NCBI RefSeq assembly: GCF_000565015.1
Contig: NZ_JDFF01000012.1
Span: forward strand, 62,001-126,000
Length of the DNA stretch: 64,000 bases
Source of the DNA: Porphyromonas catoniae ATCC 51270
GTDB lineage: Bacteria > Bacteroidota > Bacteroidia > Bacteroidales > Porphyromonadaceae
Reading direction: 5' to 3'
Shown here: positions 38,398 through 47,619 of the stretch, piece by piece
Layout: the number at the start of each line of letters is the position of its first letter
How positions within the stretch are numbered: position 1 is the first letter of the stretch
Position numbers and translations under genes: made by a program
The notes under the pieces: model-generated
Told to the model about the DNA's origin: nothing
Seen by the model: the letters and a program-made list of their open reading frames with translations, nothing else
The model's database searches: none

Positions 38398-39588
38398 ATG
38401 GATACAAAGGGTTTGCATGTAGCGATTGTACACCGCCGGCTTGCGCTGGGGGGAGCAGAGGAAGTCTCTAGAGAGACGAGCCTTATCTTTCGCCAGATGG
38501 GTATCTGTACGCACTTCTTTGCCGAGGAGCATCGTGCCGAGGAATGGGTACTGCCCACTTGCCCTGAGATCAGTCTGACACTCTTCCCAGAGGGGGTAAG
38601 GCTTTGGACTCGGGAGAGTGCAGACGTTATCCTCAGAGAGTCCAAGGCACGAGGGATACAAGTCGTGATCATCCCTATAGCACTGCCTAATGACCAGCTG
38701 GCCTACCTGCGCTCGGCAGGTCTACGGCTCATCTATTGGTGCCATAGCTCGCCACTCTGGGAGCTGATTGACCGCAGGGAGCGTGCAGGCTATAAGCCTC
38801 ATCACCCCTGGCATAAGAACATCTACAGCCTACTTATACGGCGCACCCGAAGGCTCCTTGTCCCCGATCGTGCACGGCTCATCAAGTGGTACCAACATCT
38901 GGTGAGCGAGGTAGACTGCTTCATCACCCTCGCACCAGGTTACATCAAGATCTTTGCGGACTCCCTCGGACTAAGCGAGGAGGAGCAGAAGAAGTTTGTC
39001 TCTCTGCCCAACATGGTGCGCCCCCCAAAGGGCGAGGTAACCCTCCTCGATCGTCCGAAGAAGATTATCTTCATGGGGCGGCTAAGCTATGCCGACAAGC
39101 GGGCTGATCGACTCATCTACATCTGGGAGCAGATACACCGAGAGCTCCCCGAGTGGTCGGTAGAGATCTATGGTCAGGGCAAAGAAGAGAAGTACCTAAG
39201 GGCACTGATCGAGGATAAGCAACTTCCCCGCATCAGCCTCCGAGGCTATGCCCCTGATCCTAGCCTTATTTATCCTCAGTCCTCCGTCCTAGCTATGACC
39301 TCTACCTACGAGGGCTGGGGACTTGTACTGACCGAGGCTCAGAGCTACGGAGTCGTACCCATTGCCTTCGGATGCTCCGATGGGGTCAAGGAGATCATAG
39401 GCACAGGGGAGCAGTATGGACGCCTCGTTACTCCCTTTGATTTAGACGAATACGCGACGAAGCTACGTGAGCTATGCCTTCGGGAGGAGCTACGCCAAAG
39501 CCTTGCCGAGGCCTCTATGCGACGTGTCGAGGAATACTTCCCCGAGCGAAACATACCACGCTGGCAGGGGATCTTTGACCAACTCTGA
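38398..39588 (+). CDS. GT4-family glycosyltransferase, paralogue of the upstream gene
   Basis: 396 aa from ATG 38398 (MDTKGLHVAIVHRRLALGG); ten more codons are open upstream, but this start matches the sister gene's MKIEGLHVASVHP. The domain layout is the same: IIFMGRLSYADKRADRLIYI, SVEIYGQGKEEKYLRALI and STYEGWGLVLTEAQSYGVVP. Duplication of the previous gene is likely. The family 3 repeat array lies in the gap between the two copies. Confidence 0.84.
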   Translation: MDTKGLHVAIVHRRLALGGAEEVSRETSLIFRQMGICTHFFAEEHRAEEWVLPTCPEISLTLFPEGVRLWTRESADVILRESKARGIQVVIIPIALPNDQLAYLRSAGLRLIYWCHSSPLWELIDRRERAGYKPHHPWHKNIYSLLIRRTRRLLVPDRARLIKWYQHLVSEVDCFITLAPGYIKIFADSLGLSEEEQKKFVSLPNMVRPPKGEVTLLDRPKKIIFMGRLSYADKRADRLIYIWEQIHRELPEWSVEIYGQGKEEKYLRALIEDKQLPRISLRGYAPDPSLIYPQSSVLAMTSTYEGWGLVLTEAQSYGVVPIAFGCSDGVKEIIGTGEQYGRLVTPFDLDEYATKLRELCLREELRQSLAEASMRRVEEYFPERNIPRWQGIFDQL

Positions 39589-39602
39589 GTATCTTTACTC
39601 TC

Positions 39603-40691
39603 ATGAAGCCCGTAAGTAGCCCTCGCCTGCTCATCGACTTAGAGCGTAGACGTTACCCATACTCTGGTTTGGGCTATTACTGTCGTGCCCTAGAGATGGG
39701 GCTCCGGGAGGTAGGGGATAGTGGGCTGGAGTACCACTTCTATGCCCCCCGAGGAGCAGGAGGAGAGGGTAGGGTGGCTTTCTCGCCGCTTCATGCCTTC
39801 TTCAACCCAAGCCCCCGAGGCTTTGACCTCATACACTTGACCCATCAGAGACAGCATTACTTCCCACAGCTGTGGGGGAAGCCCTGTCTCGTGACCCTTC
39901 ATGACCTAAACTTCCTCACTGAGCCTCTTGCCCCGAAGAAGCGGGAGAAGCTACTGCGACTAGTCGCCTCTAACCTCCGTCGGGCTACGGGCATTGCCTG
40001 CATATCGCACTATGTGAAGGAGGATCTCATGAGGCATAGAGAGCTCTTTGAACTGGCGGAGGATCTGCCTGTGCGGGTGATCCACAACGGAATCTTCCTT
40101 CCCGACGAAGCCCATCTAGCGTCCCTCCCTAAACCTAGACTGATACCTAAGGCTCCCTATCTACTAGCCCTAGGGGTACTGCATGAGAAGAAGCAACAGC
40201 ACCTACTCATCCCCATGCTCGCAGCCCTGCCCGAGGAGCTACAGCTCGTGCTGATCTATTCGGAGGCCAAAGCCGATTACCTAGAGCGCATTACCTCGCT
40301 CGTGGCTCGCTATGGGCTACAGGGGCGAGTACACCTGATGAAGGCGGTGAGGGATGAGGAGAAGGCTCAGCTCCTCTACCATTGTCGTGCACTCGTACAT
40401 CCCTCGATGGCGGAGGGCTTTGGGCTCCCAGTCGTAGAGGCCATGTCCCTCGGTAAGCCTCTCTTCCTTCGCCCGATGACTAGCTTGCCGGAGGTAGGGG
40501 GAGCGGAAGCGTATTACTTCCGAGACGTCGAGCCCGAGGCTATGGCAAGCCTTGTCCTAGAGGGGCTGGAGCTCCATGAGCGAGAGGCAGAGCGAGGGCA
40601 GAGACTTCGTGAGCGTGCCCTTCTCTTTGACTATCGGGCAATGGCTCGGGGGTATCAGGACCTTTACACCACACTATTAGAGCGAAGATGA
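39603..40691 (+). CDS. GT4-family glycosyltransferase
   Basis: 362-aa GT-B enzyme unrelated in detail to the two upstream copies. It has LIHLTHQRQHYFPQLWGKPC, ACISHYVKEDLMR, HEKKQQHLLIPMLAALPEEL and the donor-site motif VHPSMAEGFGLPVVEAMSLG (E-x7-E). It begins 14 bp after the previous gene and overlaps the next by 4 bp, so it is part of the same transcription unit. Likely mannosyl- or glucosyltransferase type, but specificity is not assigned. Confidence 0.85.
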   Translation: MKPVSSPRLLIDLERRRYPYSGLGYYCRALEMGLREVGDSGLEYHFYAPRGAGGEGRVAFSPLHAFFNPSPRGFDLIHLTHQRQHYFPQLWGKPCLVTLHDLNFLTEPLAPKKREKLLRLVASNLRRATGIACISHYVKEDLMRHRELFELAEDLPVRVIHNGIFLPDEAHLASLPKPRLIPKAPYLLALGVLHEKKQQHLLIPMLAALPEELQLVLIYSEAKADYLERITSLVARYGLQGRVHLMKAVRDEEKAQLLYHCRALVHPSMAEGFGLPVVEAMSLGKPLFLRPMTSLPEVGGAEAYYFRDVEPEAMASLVLEGLELHEREAERGQRLRERALLFDYRAMARGYQDLYTTLLERR

Positions 40692-41665
40692 AGCTAGCCG
40701 TCATCGTACCCGTCTATAGGGTCGAACCTTATCTCCGTCAGTGCATAGAGTCTATCCTGAACCAGAGCTACCGAGATCTCCGAGTCATACTCGTCGATGA
40801 TGGCTCGCCTGATGCTTCGGGGGTGATCTGTGAGGAGTATGCCCAGCGAGATGAGCGAGTGATCGTGCTACACAAGGAGAATGGAGGCCAGAGTTCGGCA
40901 CGCAACCTTGGACTAAAGCACATCGACGGCTGTGACTATGTCACCTTCTTAGATTCGGATGATTGGCTGGAGGGGAATACCTATGAGCAGTGCATTCGTC
41001 ACCTCGAGGAGCATCCCGAGGTGAGCATTGTAGGCTACGGGTACAATATGGTCTACCCCGATCATGTCCACCCCTTGATCCCATCGCAGGAGACGCTGAC
41101 GAGGGAGCAGGCTCTGCGCCTCCTCCTCTCTTGCAAATCGCCTATCGTCGGAGCGTTGGTATGGAGCCGAGTCTATCGCCTCTCTGCCTTAGTAGGGCTT
41201 AGCTTCCCCGAGGGAAGGCTGTGGGAGGATGTGAGCTACACCCTAGAGGTGCTCTGGCAAAGCTCGGGTAGCTATGCCCTTCTCCCTATCGCTGGGTTGA
41301 ACTACCGAGTCCAGAGACCAGGTGCAGCTACCGAGAGTAGACTGCTAGACCAACGTGACCTCTTCCTTTCCCTAGAGAGTCTCATCGATCGTCGGGGAGA
41401 GGATCAGGTTTTTCTTACTTATGCCAATACACTAGAGCTGAGCTATCTTTGGCTTCAGTTCAAGCGCATCACGAGGGAGAGGGTGCTCTTTGACACCCTT
41501 AGCTCTGACTATCTAGCCTTCCTAAGGAAGGTACAGTCCCGCCCCTACATTAGCGTCTTTAGCTCTCGGTGGGAGCGACTTCGTCATTACTGGCTTTATC
41601 GCCATCCCCTTAGCCTACTTCGGCTAAGGCTCTTGGTGCGGGAGCTGTTTCATCGTCATAAATAG
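40688..41665 (+). CDS. GT2-family glycosyltransferase 1 of 3
   Basis: 325-aa inverting GT-A enzyme. It has LAVIVPVYRVEPYLRQCIES, VILVDDGSPD (donor Asp), NGGQSSARN and the DxD-type metal motif LDSDDW, then an acceptor region ending in a basic tail. It is the first of three tandem paralogues in the order 40688, 41668 and 42712. It overlaps the upstream GT4 gene by 4 bp. Confidence 0.87.
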   Translation: MKLAVIVPVYRVEPYLRQCIESILNQSYRDLRVILVDDGSPDASGVICEEYAQRDERVIVLHKENGGQSSARNLGLKHIDGCDYVTFLDSDDWLEGNTYEQCIRHLEEHPEVSIVGYGYNMVYPDHVHPLIPSQETLTREQALRLLLSCKSPIVGALVWSRVYRLSALVGLSFPEGRLWEDVSYTLEVLWQSSGSYALLPIAGLNYRVQRPGAATESRLLDQRDLFLSLESLIDRRGEDQVFLTYANTLELSYLWLQFKRITRERVLFDTLSSDYLAFLRKVQSRPYISVFSSRWERLRHYWLYRHPLSLLRLRLLVRELFHRHK

Positions 41666-41667
41666 GA

Positions 41668-42666
41668 TTGCTCTTGGTCTCTAACCTTCACCCCACAGAT
41701 GCCACTCTGGCAGTCATTGTAGCTGTCTACAAGGTCGAGCCCTACCTTAGGGCATGTATTGAGTCGATCTTGACACAGAGCTACAGGGCTCTTCGGGTTA
41801 TTTTGGTCGATGACGGCTCCCCCGATAGCTGTGGTGCTATCTGTGAGGAATACGCAGCAGTAGACCCACGGGTACACGTCATCCACAAGGAGAATGGTGG
41901 GCTTAGCGATGCTCGAAATTCAGGGCTAGCGCTTGTAGGGGACTGCCCCTACGTGACCTTCGTAGACAGCGATGACTGGTTAGAGGAAGGCATTTATGAG
42001 GCTTGTATCTCCACCCTAGAGCGTCATCCCGAGCTTGACTTAGTCGGCTATGGGCATCGCAGGGTATCTCCAGAGCAGGTAGAGGAGGTCATCCCAGAGG
42101 CTCGTACCTATAGCCACGAGGAGGCTCTCCAGCACTATGTCTCTATGACTTCGCCGATCGTCGCGCCTCCTGTTTGGGCAAAGGTCTATCGAAGAGAGCT
42201 CGTAGAGGGCTTGACGTTCTTTAAGGGACATAAGTGGGAGGATGTCCCCTACACCCTTGAGGTTCTTTGGCGAAGTAGAGCCTATGCCCTCCTACCACGT
42301 GTGGGGGTGAACTATCGCATCCAGCGTCCAGGTGCCATCACGGATGTGACCATACCTGATCGGGAGACGCTCTTTGAGGATCTAGAGGTGCTTATCCAGC
42401 GGTATAACGACACGACCTTCACAGCTCTTGCCAATACCTTGGCAGTGAATTGCCTTTGGCGACACATGAAGCTCTTGGTCAAGTCCCCCGGAGCCTATGC
42501 AGAGCATGGGAGGAAGTACCTCAAGATCGCTCAGCGACTAAGCCAGCGTCCCTACCTCAACACCTTCCGTTCACGCTCTAGGTGGTGGAAGTATCGTTTG
42601 TTCCATCGGATGCCAAGAGCCTTCCTCGGGGTTCAATCCTTGCTCTATCGCATTGCTCACCACTAA
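41668..42666 (+). CDS. GT2-family glycosyltransferase 2 of 3 (non-ATG start)
   Basis: 332 aa with AVIVAVYKVEPYLRACIES, ILVDDGSPDSCGAICEEYAA, NGGLSDARNSG and VDSDDW. An in-frame stop at 41659-41661 and the lack of any ATG before the catalytic core force a TTG start, most simply at 41668, two bases after the previous stop. This is unusual and could mean a mis-set start, a sequencing difference or real TTG use. The C-terminal ~90 residues are basic. Paralogous to its two neighbours. Confidence 0.82.
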   Translation: MLLVSNLHPTDATLAVIVAVYKVEPYLRACIESILTQSYRALRVILVDDGSPDSCGAICEEYAAVDPRVHVIHKENGGLSDARNSGLALVGDCPYVTFVDSDDWLEEGIYEACISTLERHPELDLVGYGHRRVSPEQVEEVIPEARTYSHEEALQHYVSMTSPIVAPPVWAKVYRRELVEGLTFFKGHKWEDVPYTLEVLWRSRAYALLPRVGVNYRIQRPGAITDVTIPDRETLFEDLEVLIQRYNDTTFTALANTLAVNCLWRHMKLLVKSPGAYAEHGRKYLKIAQRLSQRPYLNTFRSRSRWWKYRLFHRMPRAFLGVQSLLYRIAHH

Positions 42667-42711
42667 TTATCAAGCCTGCCTCTGTCTCACTACTATTAGC
42701 TTCCAAGCTCT

Positions 42712-43728
42712 ATGTCGATCACGTCCCCGTCCAGTCCTCGTCTAGCTGTCATTATCCCTGTCTACAAGGTAGAGCCTTATCTGCGACAGTGCATTGAGTC
42801 TGTCCAGCATCAGACCTTCAGGGCGCTACGTATCATACTTGTCGATGATGGCTCCCCCGACTCCTGCGGGGCGATCTGTGAGGAGTATGCTCGGCAGGAT
42901 GATCGTATCCTCGTGCTACATAAGGAGAACGGAGGACTAAGCTCTGCTCGTAATCTTGGGCTAGAGTACGTTGGGGACTGCCGCTATGTGACCTACCTTG
43001 ATAGTGATGACTGGCTAGAGCTGGATACGTATGAGCGTTGTGTAGATGCCCTAGAGCGTGAGTCTGATCTTGACTTGGTCGGCTTTGGCTTTGATGAGGT
43101 TTACCCTGATCGGGTAGCATCACAAGACATTCCAAGTCATAGTGGTCGCTATACGAAGGAGGAAACATTAACCCGATATGTCTCTGGGGAGAACGTGAGT
43201 ATATCTCCTGCCGTATGGCAACGGGTATATAGGAGGGAGCTTATCGAAGGGTTGCGCTTCGTGGAGGGGCATAGCCTAGAGGATGTGTGCTATACGTTTC
43301 AGGTCTTTTGGCGATGCTCTGTCTATCGGATCTTACCCTTTGTAGGGCTTCACTATCGAGTAGGGAGACCTGGGGCGATCACGGAGAAAATTACTCAGAA
43401 GAATGCCTTGACGCTCTTCGAAGACCTCGAGGGTCTCATTCTGGAGGGACAGCATAACTGTAGCTTTACTGCTTATGGGAATACCCTGCTTGTAAACTAC
43501 CTTTGGAACTACTACATGCTCCACCTGCATGATGAAGAGGCCTATAACCTCTACACCAGGCTCTATAAGCCTTTCCTCGTGAGGGCACGTAAACGTCGCT
43601 ACCTAAACTGCTTTACGAGGCTGAAGCACTATCGCCGTCACCTCCTCTTCCTCCATTTCACCGAGGCCTTCATGCGCTATTGGCGACGCAGGGAATATCG
43701 CAAGGGACGGCTTCGTAAGCATCGATAA
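42712..43728 (+). CDS. GT2-family glycosyltransferase 3 of 3
   Basis: 338 aa with LAVIIPVYKVEPYLRQCIES, ILVDDGSPDSCGAICEEYAR, NGGLSSARN and LDSDDW. The C-terminus is very basic and aromatic (RYWRRREYRKGRLRKHR), which suggests contact with membrane or a phospholipid-linked acceptor. It lies 45 bp after the second copy. The three genes share long near-identical motifs and most likely arose by tandem duplication. Confidence 0.87.
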   Translation: MSITSPSSPRLAVIIPVYKVEPYLRQCIESVQHQTFRALRIILVDDGSPDSCGAICEEYARQDDRILVLHKENGGLSSARNLGLEYVGDCRYVTYLDSDDWLELDTYERCVDALERESDLDLVGFGFDEVYPDRVASQDIPSHSGRYTKEETLTRYVSGENVSISPAVWQRVYRRELIEGLRFVEGHSLEDVCYTFQVFWRCSVYRILPFVGLHYRVGRPGAITEKITQKNALTLFEDLEGLILEGQHNCSFTAYGNTLLVNYLWNYYMLHLHDEEAYNLYTRLYKPFLVRARKRRYLNCFTRLKHYRRHLLFLHFTEAFMRYWRRREYRKGRLRKHR

Positions 43729-43763
43729 TAGTCGTCAGCACAAACTCAAACGAATCAATCTCT

Positions 43764-44714
43764 ATGCTACTACATCATATTACCATCTCGGGCCTAGGCG
43801 GTGTCGGGGGCTACTACGGGGCGATGCTCGTCCAGGCTGCCCGTAGAGAGAGTAAGGGACGTCAGATAGCCTTCCTCGCAAGAGGTGCGCACCTCGAGGC
43901 TATTCGCTCTCGTGGGCTACATGTCCATACCCCAGAACGAGACTTCACTGTCGAGCCTAACTTCGTAGCGGAAGACCCCCACGAGCTCCCCAAGTCTGAC
44001 CTCGTCATTCTCGCTACCAAGAGCTATGACCTAGAGGCTAATCTTCGTCAGCTCCTACCCATCATCACCCCTGAGACCATCATCCTGCCCCTGCTGAATG
44101 GTGCCGACATCACCGAGCAGGTGAAGCGCATCCTACCTAATAATAGGGTGTGGGATGGCTGTGTCTATATCTCGGGGCGAAAGCCCGAGGCAGGAGAGAT
44201 TCTACTAGAGGCGGAGCGTGAGATTTTCATCTTCGGTAGCCGTGAGACCACACGCACCGAGGAGGAGCGGGAGCTAGCCGACCTACTTACCTCTGTGGGT
44301 GTGAAGGCGATCAACCCAGACGACATAGAGGATCATATCCGTAAGAAGTACCTCATGATCTCTGCCACTGCTACGGGGACCTCCTACTACAACCTCACCG
44401 TGGGCGAAGCGCTTGCTCAGCACCCTAGAGGGATGCGTGCGCTCATCGAGGAGCTCTGCCAGCTCTACACTGCCCTAGGGCACGACCTAGGGGAGGATGC
44501 GGTAGAGCGAACGATCGAGCGACAGACCTTCATGATCCCTACCAGCACCAGCTCTATGCACGTGGACTTCCTCGCTGGGGGAAAGACGGAGCTGGAGAAC
44601 CTCACGGGCTATGTCGTACGTACGGCGCATCACCATGGGCTCATCCTGCCCACCTATGATCGTATGTACCGTGCCCTCAGAGACGAACCCTACCCTCCAC
44701 ACAGCCGTGTGTGA
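43764..44714 (+). CDS. panE: 2-dehydropantoate 2-reductase
   Basis: NADPH-dependent reduction of ketopantoate to pantoate on the pantothenate/CoA path. 316 aa. It has the N-terminal nucleotide-binding GLGGVGGYYGAML, DLVILATKSYDLE and LLNGAD blocks, and a C-terminal helical domain with KKYLMISATATGTSYYNLT and TSSMHVDFLAGGKTELENL, where Lys and Glu/Ser fit the catalytic site of the family. It is separated from the glycosyltransferase block by 35 bp. Other ApbA-family ketoacid reductases are the alternative. Confidence 0.85.
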   Translation: MLLHHITISGLGGVGGYYGAMLVQAARRESKGRQIAFLARGAHLEAIRSRGLHVHTPERDFTVEPNFVAEDPHELPKSDLVILATKSYDLEANLRQLLPIITPETIILPLLNGADITEQVKRILPNNRVWDGCVYISGRKPEAGEILLEAEREIFIFGSRETTRTEEERELADLLTSVGVKAINPDDIEDHIRKKYLMISATATGTSYYNLTVGEALAQHPRGMRALIEELCQLYTALGHDLGEDAVERTIERQTFMIPTSTSSMHVDFLAGGKTELENLTGYVVRTAHHHGLILPTYDRMYRALRDEPYPPHSRV

Positions 44715-44749
44715 CGTACTACTCTGCTACTTTAACTCATTAACGCTTC

Positions 44750-46072
44750 ATGATCATGCGAAGAAAGACTACCTCCCTTCTCCTCGTCGCCCTCTGCCTC
44801 CTCATGGGATGGGCAGAGCGAGCTGCGGCACAGCACTTCGACACCTTCTTCAGAGACAGCACGCTGCGCCTGGACTACATCTTCTCGGGGGACTCTGAGC
44901 ACACGACCATCTACCCAGAGGAGCATCATCTGCTCACGGGCTGGGCGGGTCGCAGGCATCACCTCGATACCCTCGCTCTACGGGGCAACGCTCGTCTCTA
45001 TGTACGGGACGAAGCCTCGGGGAAGGTCATCTACTGCACGTCCTTCAACTCCCTTTACCAAGAGTGGCGACTGACCGATGAGGCCAAGCGGGTACAGCGT
45101 GCCTACGAGAATGTCTTCCTCATCCCTTACCCTAAGGCACCTATCACGGTGACGATGGAGCTAAGCGGTGCGCATGCAGAGGTCATTGCCACACAGGTGC
45201 AGCGCATTGACCCTACAGACATCTTGATCCACGACCGTACAAAGGAGCCCGCTCTGCCCCACGAGTACCTCATCAAGTCGGGTACGGCGAAGGACTGCAT
45301 CGACCTAGCCATCCTTGCCGAAGGCTACACCGAGGCCGAGATGCCACTCTTCCTCAAGGATGCTCGGGCTGCCGTGGATGCCATCTTCTCCTACGAGCCC
45401 TTCAAGAGCTATCGAGAGCACTTCAATGTCGTTGCCGTCCGCTCGACATCCAAGGACTCGGGTGTCGCTGTCCCCCGTGAGCACTTCTGGCCCCGCACGC
45501 CCTTTAGCTCCCACTTCGATACCTTCTATAGCGATCGCTATCTGACCACCCGCCGGGTCAAGGCCATCAATGATGCCCTCGTAGGCATCCCCTATGAACA
45601 CTTAATTATCCTCGTCAATAGCGATGTGTATGGTGGTGGCGGTATCTACAACTCCTACCTCATCAGCTCGACACACCACAAGTATTACCTCCCTGTGATC
45701 GTACATGAGTTCGGGCACAGCTTCGGGGGCTTGACCGACGAATACTTCTACGAAGATGATGCGGTATCGGAGAGTTACTCTAGGGATGTTGAGCCCTGGG
45801 AGCAGAACGTCACGAACCTCAAGGACTTCGAGGGCAAGAAGTGGTCACACCTGATTCGCAAGGGGACTCCCGTCCCCACACCACCTGCCCAGGCCAAGAA
45901 ATACCCTGTGGGGCTATACGAAGGTGCAGCCTACAGCAAGAAGGGGATGTATCGCCCGAGCTTCGACTGTCGTATGCGGTCGAATGCCAACCCTGACTTC
46001 TGTCCAGCCTGTCACCTCGCACTGAATAAGCTCATGAGCTACTATCTCGATGGGATAAAGAAGACGAAATAG
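44750..46072 (+). CDS. M64-family (IgA peptidase-like) metallopeptidase, exported
   Basis: 440 aa with a signal peptide (~1-28, ending RAAAQ). The N-terminal beta domain (~30-165) is followed by the peptidase domain with IDLAILAEGYTEAEM, GVAVPREHFWPRTPFSSHFD and the zinc motif H319-E320-F-G-H323 within VHEFGHSFGGLTDEY, a close match to M64. Two Cys in CPACH near the C-terminus may bind or bridge. Founding members of the family cleave IgA1; the substrate here is unknown. No T9SS C-terminal domain is visible. A strong terminator follows. Confidence 0.88.
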   Translation: MIMRRKTTSLLLVALCLLMGWAERAAAQHFDTFFRDSTLRLDYIFSGDSEHTTIYPEEHHLLTGWAGRRHHLDTLALRGNARLYVRDEASGKVIYCTSFNSLYQEWRLTDEAKRVQRAYENVFLIPYPKAPITVTMELSGAHAEVIATQVQRIDPTDILIHDRTKEPALPHEYLIKSGTAKDCIDLAILAEGYTEAEMPLFLKDARAAVDAIFSYEPFKSYREHFNVVAVRSTSKDSGVAVPREHFWPRTPFSSHFDTFYSDRYLTTRRVKAINDALVGIPYEHLIILVNSDVYGGGGIYNSYLISSTHHKYYLPVIVHEFGHSFGGLTDEYFYEDDAVSESYSRDVEPWEQNVTNLKDFEGKKWSHLIRKGTPVPTPPAQAKKYPVGLYEGAAYSKKGMYRPSFDCRMRSNANPDFCPACHLALNKLMSYYLDGIKKTK

Positions 46073-46090
46073 TCTAAAGAGCCTGTTCCG

Positions 46091-46141
46091 AAAAGCCCAA
46101 GGTGGTATGCTCAGTAGGTGAGCGTACCGCCTTGGGCTTTC
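46091..46141 (+). terminator. Terminator after the M64 peptidase gene
   Basis: A long stem AAAGCCCAAGGTGGTATGCT with AGCGTACCGCCTTGGGCTTT (46092-46140), two mismatches, followed by CGTG. The U-tract is formed by the stem end. Confidence 0.75.
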
Positions 46142-46332
46142 GTGTTGTAGATGCACCTCAAAGAAGTCAGTAGGGACAAGCAATGATGGGAGGATTACAA
46201 GGTGTCTAAGGCAAAACTAATGAGGGGACATGGGTGACATGTGCGCTCCCAACCTAATAGGATGGAGGATGAAGAGGGAAAAATACGCCTCGCAATAGCC
46301 CTATTCTAAAGGGTTTCGGATGGGGTGTAGGT

Positions 46333-46440
46333 GAGTTATGGTAAGTCGCAAAGAAGAGTTGTGGTAACTCGTCTTCGAGACTTACCATAACTCGTTTGAA
46401 CGAGTTACCATAACTTGTTAGGACGAGTTGTGGTAACTCG
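46333..46440. repeat. Family 1 palindrome array C
   Basis: Five 16-bp cores at 46333, 46356, 46379, 46402 and 46425, 7-bp spacers CAAAGAA, TCTTCGA, TTTGAAC, TTAGGAC. Total length 108 bp. It lies between the M64 terminator and the ddh -7 box. Central triplets alternate between TGG and CCA orientation. Confidence 0.93.
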
Positions 46441-46619
46441 CTGTTGGTTTATTTTGATACGATTGTAAGTGCCTCTTCCATAGTCTTCTATGCTTCGCGT
46501 GGGGATGCTGTCTTACTTGCTTGGCCTACGACATACGCCTTGTGGTAATCTAAGATTGTCTAGTCAGGTATTCCTTCATATCGGTGGTTTTATAGTGCCC
46601 CCTCTAGACCGATATTTCT

Positions 46620-46627
46620 TATCTTTG
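46620..46627 (+). promoter_or_regulatory. Candidate -7 box for ddh
   Basis: TATCTTTG, 58 bp before the ddh start; no standard -33. Confidence 0.45.
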
Positions 46628-46684
46628 TTGCGCATATAATAAGGATTTAAGAATACTTAGATTAACGGAAGAAAGAGATATATA

Positions 46685-47590
46685 ATGTCTGCAACAAAGA
46701 AAATCAAAGCTGCTATCGTAGGCTATGGGAATATTGGCCGATATGCCGTGGAGGCTCTCCTTGCATCGCCAGACTTTGAGCTGGTTGGTGTCGTGCGTAG
46801 AGACGCAACGAACATTCCCTACGAACTTCGTCCCTACCATGTGGTAAGCTCTATTCGTGAGCTGGGGCAGGTCGATGTGGCCTTACTTTGTACCCCGACA
46901 CGGCTCGTAGAGGAGACGGCAAGGGAGATTTTAGCCGAGGGTATTCGCACGGTTGATAGCTTCGATATTCATACGGATATAGTGTCTCTTCGTCGTTCGC
47001 TCGGCGAGGTAGCACGGCAACATGGCGTGGTCTCTGTGATTGCCTCGGGTTGGGATCCGGGTAGTGACTCCGTGGTGCGTACCCTCATGGAGGCTATTGT
47101 GCCTAAGGGGATTACCTACACGAACTTTGGTCCTGGTATGAGCATGGGGCATACTGTTGCCGTCAAAGCCATCAAGGGCGTACGGAAGGCACTCTCGATG
47201 ACTATCCCCACAGGGACGGGCATCCACCGCCGTATGGTGTACATCGAGCTGGAGCAGGGCTTCCGTGCAGAAGACGTTATTTCTGCTATCAAGTCCGATG
47301 AATACTTTGCTCATGATGAGACGCATGTCTCCATCGTCGATGACGTGGAGGCACTTATTGATATGGGGCATGGCGTACACATGACTCGTAAGGGCGTCTC
47401 TGGTGTGACGCAGAATCAGCTCTTGGAGTTTAATATGAAAATCAATAACCCTGCTCTGACAGCACAGATTCTCGTCTCTGTGGCACGAGCCTCGATGCGC
47501 CTTGCGCCTGGCTGCTATACGATGCAGGAAATCCCTGTAATCGACCTGCTGCCTGGTGATCGGGAGGAGTGGATACGCAAACTCTGCTGA
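46685..47590 (+). CDS. ddh: meso-Diaminopimelate dehydrogenase
   Basis: NADPH-dependent one-step conversion of tetrahydrodipicolinate and ammonia to meso-diaminopimelate, for lysine and peptidoglycan. 301 aa. It has the Rossmann motif AIVGYGNIGRYAVEALL, LLCTPTRL, VDSFDIHTDI and SVIASGWDPGSDSVVRTL, all typical. The lgt gene starts 29 bp downstream, so the two may share a transcript. Confidence 0.94.
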   Translation: MSATKKIKAAIVGYGNIGRYAVEALLASPDFELVGVVRRDATNIPYELRPYHVVSSIRELGQVDVALLCTPTRLVEETAREILAEGIRTVDSFDIHTDIVSLRRSLGEVARQHGVVSVIASGWDPGSDSVVRTLMEAIVPKGITYTNFGPGMSMGHTVAVKAIKGVRKALSMTIPTGTGIHRRMVYIELEQGFRAEDVISAIKSDEYFAHDETHVSIVDDVEALIDMGHGVHMTRKGVSGVTQNQLLEFNMKINNPALTAQILVSVARASMRLAPGCYTMQEIPVIDLLPGDREEWIRKLC

Positions 47591-47619
47591 TACGACTACA
47601 CTAAGATACAAGTATAGAT

